From NCBI RefSeq assembly GCF_014696105.1, contig NZ_JACJPO010000064.1:25686-89685 (forward strand): DNA of 64,000 nucleotides, in the 5' to 3' direction. Both the position numbers and the translations under genes were made by a program. Below, one piece after another: positions 61,641 to 64,000 of the stretch (the stretch's first letter is position 1; each line of letters opens with the position of its first letter). This DNA comes from Microcoleus sp. FACHB-1515 (lineage in GTDB: Bacteria > Cyanobacteriota > Cyanobacteriia > Elainellales > Elainellaceae). The notes beneath the pieces are model-generated. The model saw only the letters and a program-made list of their open reading frames with translations, had not been told where the DNA came from and searched no databases.

Positions 61641-62900
61641 CTACTGCCCGCCGATAATCGCCAGATAGTTAGAACTCCATTCCGAATACGGAACGCACTC
61701 CTTGCCATCGCCACAGGCAGCAACCGGAGTGCGCCAGAAGCGAATTTTCCCGAAGTTGTCGGCTCCGTTGGTTTTGCAGCCGTCCGCACCCAGGAGTTCG
61801 TTGCCTTCGCAGGCGGCGGGAACGGTGGGAACTGAACCAAACCAAGCGGCAATGTCGCCTTGCACCTTGGGCGAAATGGAATGCTCCATCCACAAATAAG
61901 CGCAGTTCGGATGCGGCGCGTTGACATGCAGCATCGTCGTGTCTGCCCAGCCCGTTGCGCCTTCAACTGGAATCACGCTATCCACAGGCTGATGGTTGGC
62001 CTTGAGCAAATTCACCTGGAACGGCCATGCGCTAGAGGCAACCACGCCTTCATTCGTGAAGTCATCCACCTGCACGTTGGCGTCGTGCCAGTAGCGGCTG
62101 ACCAGTTGACGCTGCTGCTTCAGCAAGGCAACGGCGGCGTCAAATTGCTCGCGGTTCAGTTCATACGGATCGTCGATGCCCAGTTCCGGCTGATGTTCCT
62201 TCAGGTAAAGCGCAGCGTCGGCAATGTAGATCGCACCGTCATACGCTTGGACTCGGCCTTTGTTCGATTGGCCGTCAGGCAAGATTTGCTCTTCAAACAC
62301 GACGTTCCAGCTTGTCGGCGCAGTCTTGAAGGTTCGCGTGTTGTAGAGCAGCACGTTTGATCCCCACTGGTAGGGAACGCCGTAGTGCTGGCCGTTGACG
62401 GTGTGCCAAGGCGCATTTTGCAGACGGGGGTCGATCGTCCCCCAACTCGGAATCAAATCCAGATTAACTGGCTGCACTTTGCCACCTGCCACCAGTCGCA
62501 AAGAAGCATCACCGCTCGCCGTTACCAGGTCAAAGCCACCTTGGTTCATCAGCGCCACCATCTCGTCAGACGTGGCAGCCGTTTTGATGTTGACCTTGCA
62601 GCTTGTTTCCTGCTCGTATTTCGTCACCCAGTCATAAGCCGGATCGGTTTCACCGCGCTCAATGTATCCTGGCCACGAGACGATCGCCAGTTCACCTTCT
62701 CCTTCACCCAGTTCCGCAAGCGGCTGAACCACGCTCGGCGTTGTTGCGGTCGAGGCGGCACAGCTTGTTGTCAGCAGCAGAATGGCACTTAAGAAGGCGG
62801 CTGAACAAATTCGTTTGACTCGCTCAAAGAAGAAGCGCAGTTGTAATTGCTGAAGTCGAATCACGATCGTTTGAGGGGTAGTGGGTGAGGTGCAGGGCAT
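61641..62900 (-). CDS. potD: ABC transporter substrate-binding lipoprotein, spermidine/putrescine type (PotD-like)
   Basis: A 419-residue exported binding protein with a lipobox-like LTTSC after the hydrophobic segment. GELAIVSWPGYIERGETDPAY, EQETSCKVNIKTAATSDEMVA, FDLVTASGDASLRLVAGG and YGVPYQWGSNVLLYNT follow the PotD/PotF pattern. It is about 70 residues longer than the E. coli protein, partly in the N-terminal region. The ATG at 62900 avoids a non-conserved extension. It heads the operon that continues with ATPase and permeases after about 105 bases of repeat-rich spacer. Confidence 0.88.
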   Translation of the reverse strand: MPCTSPTTPQTIVIRLQQLQLRFFFERVKRICSAAFLSAILLLTTSCAASTATTPSVVQPLAELGEGEGELAIVSWPGYIERGETDPAYDWVTKYEQETSCKVNIKTAATSDEMVALMNQGGFDLVTASGDASLRLVAGGKVQPVNLDLIPSWGTIDPRLQNAPWHTVNGQHYGVPYQWGSNVLLYNTRTFKTAPTSWNVVFEEQILPDGQSNKGRVQAYDGAIYIADAALYLKEHQPELGIDDPYELNREQFDAAVALLKQQRQLVSRYWHDANVQVDDFTNEGVVASSAWPFQVNLLKANHQPVDSVIPVEGATGWADTTMLHVNAPHPNCAYLWMEHSISPKVQGDIAAWFGSVPTVPAACEGNELLGADGCKTNGADNFGKIRFWRTPVAACGDGKECVPYSEWSSNYLAIIGGQ

Positions 62901-63337
62901 CCCCTCGATCGGGCAAAAGCGGGAATGTCCCTGGCTTCGATGCTTCAGCTTATCACAGCAATTCGGCTGTCGGGTGTTGGGAGTTAGCGATCGGCAATGG
63001 CAACCGCATTTCAAATGAGCGTCGGCTCTCGGCTCTCAGTCAACAGGTAGCCCATTCTGAACCCACTCAGCGCTGCAAGCAGTCCGATTCACTTTGTCTG
63101 CGTGGACAACTAAAATGAGCAATAAGCATGGTTAGGTATCGATCGCCCTGCATAGGTTGGCATGAGGCAATCGAAGCCCAATGATTATTCGAGCCAAACA
63201 TAGATAGGCAGGGGCAGGATGGCTCGATCGTCGGCTCTCAGTTCCATGCCTTTGCTCTGCTACCTCATGCTTCTCATATCTCAAGAAAGAGTAGAAGCTG
63301 ATATAGTGAGACAGGAGATTGAGAAAGCGCAAGGCTA
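62901..63337. other. intergenic region with short heptamer repeats
   Basis: About 440 bases before the tRNA gene. It contains TCGGCTC heptamers in tandem at 63022-63035 and once more at 63231-63237, and a GTCGGGTGTTGGG stretch near 62969. These are short tandem repeats of the kind seen upstream of the PotA-like gene. No gene is visible; the tRNA promoter must lie near its right end. Confidence 0.6.
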
Positions 63338-63408
<71 letters not shown>

Positions 63409-63433
63409 TTACAGATGTACGATCGCACGATTT

Positions 63434-63741
63434 ATGTGGGTGAGCAAATGTGGGTGAGCAAATAATATGGCGCGATGAGCAAATTGGTGGCGCGATCGCC
63501 ATTTTGCGTTCATTTTGCCGCGTTGGGGAATGCTGAGATCAGTGTGGGCTAGATTAGAAAATCAGTGGCGCGATCATAATCGACCTTGTTTGATACCTGA
63601 ACCTACTGTGTTCAAAGTCAGGCGCAAAGCCAGTTATTGGTATTCCTAGTAACCTAAGTTTTGAGCAAATTGATGGCGTTAATTTAGCAATTAGCAAATT
63701 GATGACGCAAATTTTGATGGATTAGCAAATTGATGGCGCAA
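63434..63741. repeat. cluster of degenerate GAGCAAATTGATGGCGC repeats
   Basis: A 14-bp unit ATGTGGGTGAGCAA is repeated at 63434-63447 and 63448-63461. Related pieces follow: GAGCAAATTGGTGGCGC at 63477, GAGCAAATTGATGGCG at 63663, TAGCAAATTGATGACGCAA at 63692 and TAGCAAATTGATGGCGCAA at 63723. The last three are spaced about 30 bases apart. No gene is visible under them. Confidence 0.75.
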
Positions 63742-63882
63742 TCCAGAAGTTGGATCAAGATTTGTTTCTTTAAGCGTGAAGCCAGCTTTGACAGCGTGGA
63801 TTGTTACGCCAAGCGAGTGCAGCCTCAAAAAGTGATACGCACTCAACCTAGTGTTAAGCGCGTACCAGTCGCCAAAATCTAA
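63733..63882 (+). CDS. short open frame, possible gene fragment
   Basis: A 49-residue frame with two cysteines (KICFFKR and VDCYAKR), ending VKRVPVAKI just before the insertion sequence. It starts inside the repeat cluster and has no clear ribosome site. It may be a fragment of a gene disrupted by the element, or chance. Confidence 0.2.
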   Translation: MAQSRSWIKICFFKREASFDSVDCYAKRVQPQKVIRTQPSVKRVPVAKI

Positions 63883-63888
63883 TTTGGG

Positions 63889-64000
63889 GATATGTCAATC
63901 TTTTTGTGTCAAGGGTAAAAGTTAGAGGGGAAACCTGCCTTCAAACTCGATCGCAAATCGATTGAGTGCAGGCTTCCAGTCTCGAATCGGCATCGTCCAT
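63889..64000 (-). mobile_element. end of an IS256-family insertion sequence, cut by window
   Basis: The right edge contains the C-terminus of a transposase reading on the minus strand. Outside its stop codon lies TTGACACAAAAAGATTGACA (reverse strand), the wording usual for IS256-type terminal inverted repeats. The outer end is placed near 63889; the rest lies beyond the window. Confidence 0.7.
63922..63999 (-). CDS. IS256 (mutator)-family transposase, C-terminal 25 residues only
   Basis: Reads WTMPIRDWKPALNRFAIEFE and continues GRFPL to a stop. This is the hallmark C-terminus of mutator-type transposases, which carry a W(T/S)xP(I/V)xxWxxALNxFxIxF pattern. The rest of the protein is outside the window, so integrity cannot be judged. 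Confidence 0.8.
   Translation of the reverse strand, partial: WTMPIRDWKPALNRFAIEFEGRFPL

Overview
The window is chromosomal DNA from a cyanobacterium. HIP1 octamers (GCGATCGC) are scattered through genes and spacers. Many genes are typical of cyanobacteria: GlgC, glutamate-semialdehyde aminomutase, Tic22, a CrtO-like enzyme, a GUN4-domain protein, DUF2996, DUF928, DUF1822 and CHAT/CHASE2 proteins. There are no phage genes and no CRISPR array. The only insertion sequence seen is the end of an IS256-type element at the right edge.

Layout. 1-7.1 kb: glgC (cut by the window edge), a pentapeptide-repeat membrane protein, DUF2996, a ThiS/MoaD-like sulfur carrier beside thrC, and a small secreted protein. 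7.1-18.4 kb: a tandemly duplicated pair of tiny ribbon-helix-helix genes, an Fe-S photolyase, a branched-chain-amino-acid-type binding protein, tic22-prmC, GHL10, a zinc peptidase, a GH13 amylase and hemL. 18.4-21.1 kb: a restriction-modification pair inserted at the 3' end of hemL and flanked by a 248-bp duplication of that end. 21.4-21.7 kb: a gene-free, strongly foldable stretch. 22-31.8 kb: an alcohol dehydrogenase/CrtO-like pair, a five-gene minus-strand operon with a possible LexA box, a MerR regulator, a receiver protein and class II aldolase.

32-46 kb is the most unusual region. It holds two tandem zinc-ribbon Ser/Thr kinases. Next comes a minus-strand operon of sigma-70-like factor, DUF1822, an anchored exported protein, CHAT-CHASE2 and DUF928. 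Divergent from it is an operon with a PrsW-type intramembrane protease, followed by a TPR-CHAT protein. Two CHAT proteases, a PrsW homologue and a sigma-like factor side by side suggest a protease-controlled envelope or stress signalling system; this is inference.

46.5-64 kb: cobH, a frameshifted coiled-coil repeat gene, DUF2325, aldo/keto reductase, a pyroglutamyl-peptidase-like gene with two internal duplications, an AI-2E-family exporter, a Ca-type P-ATPase, a GUN4-domain pair, recF, a complete polyamine-type ABC transporter, tRNA-Cys(GCA), a field of short repeats and the IS256 end. Three proteins, at 1.4, 56.0 and 56.4 kb, share a design of Gly/Asn-rich strand repeats followed by a helical domain.
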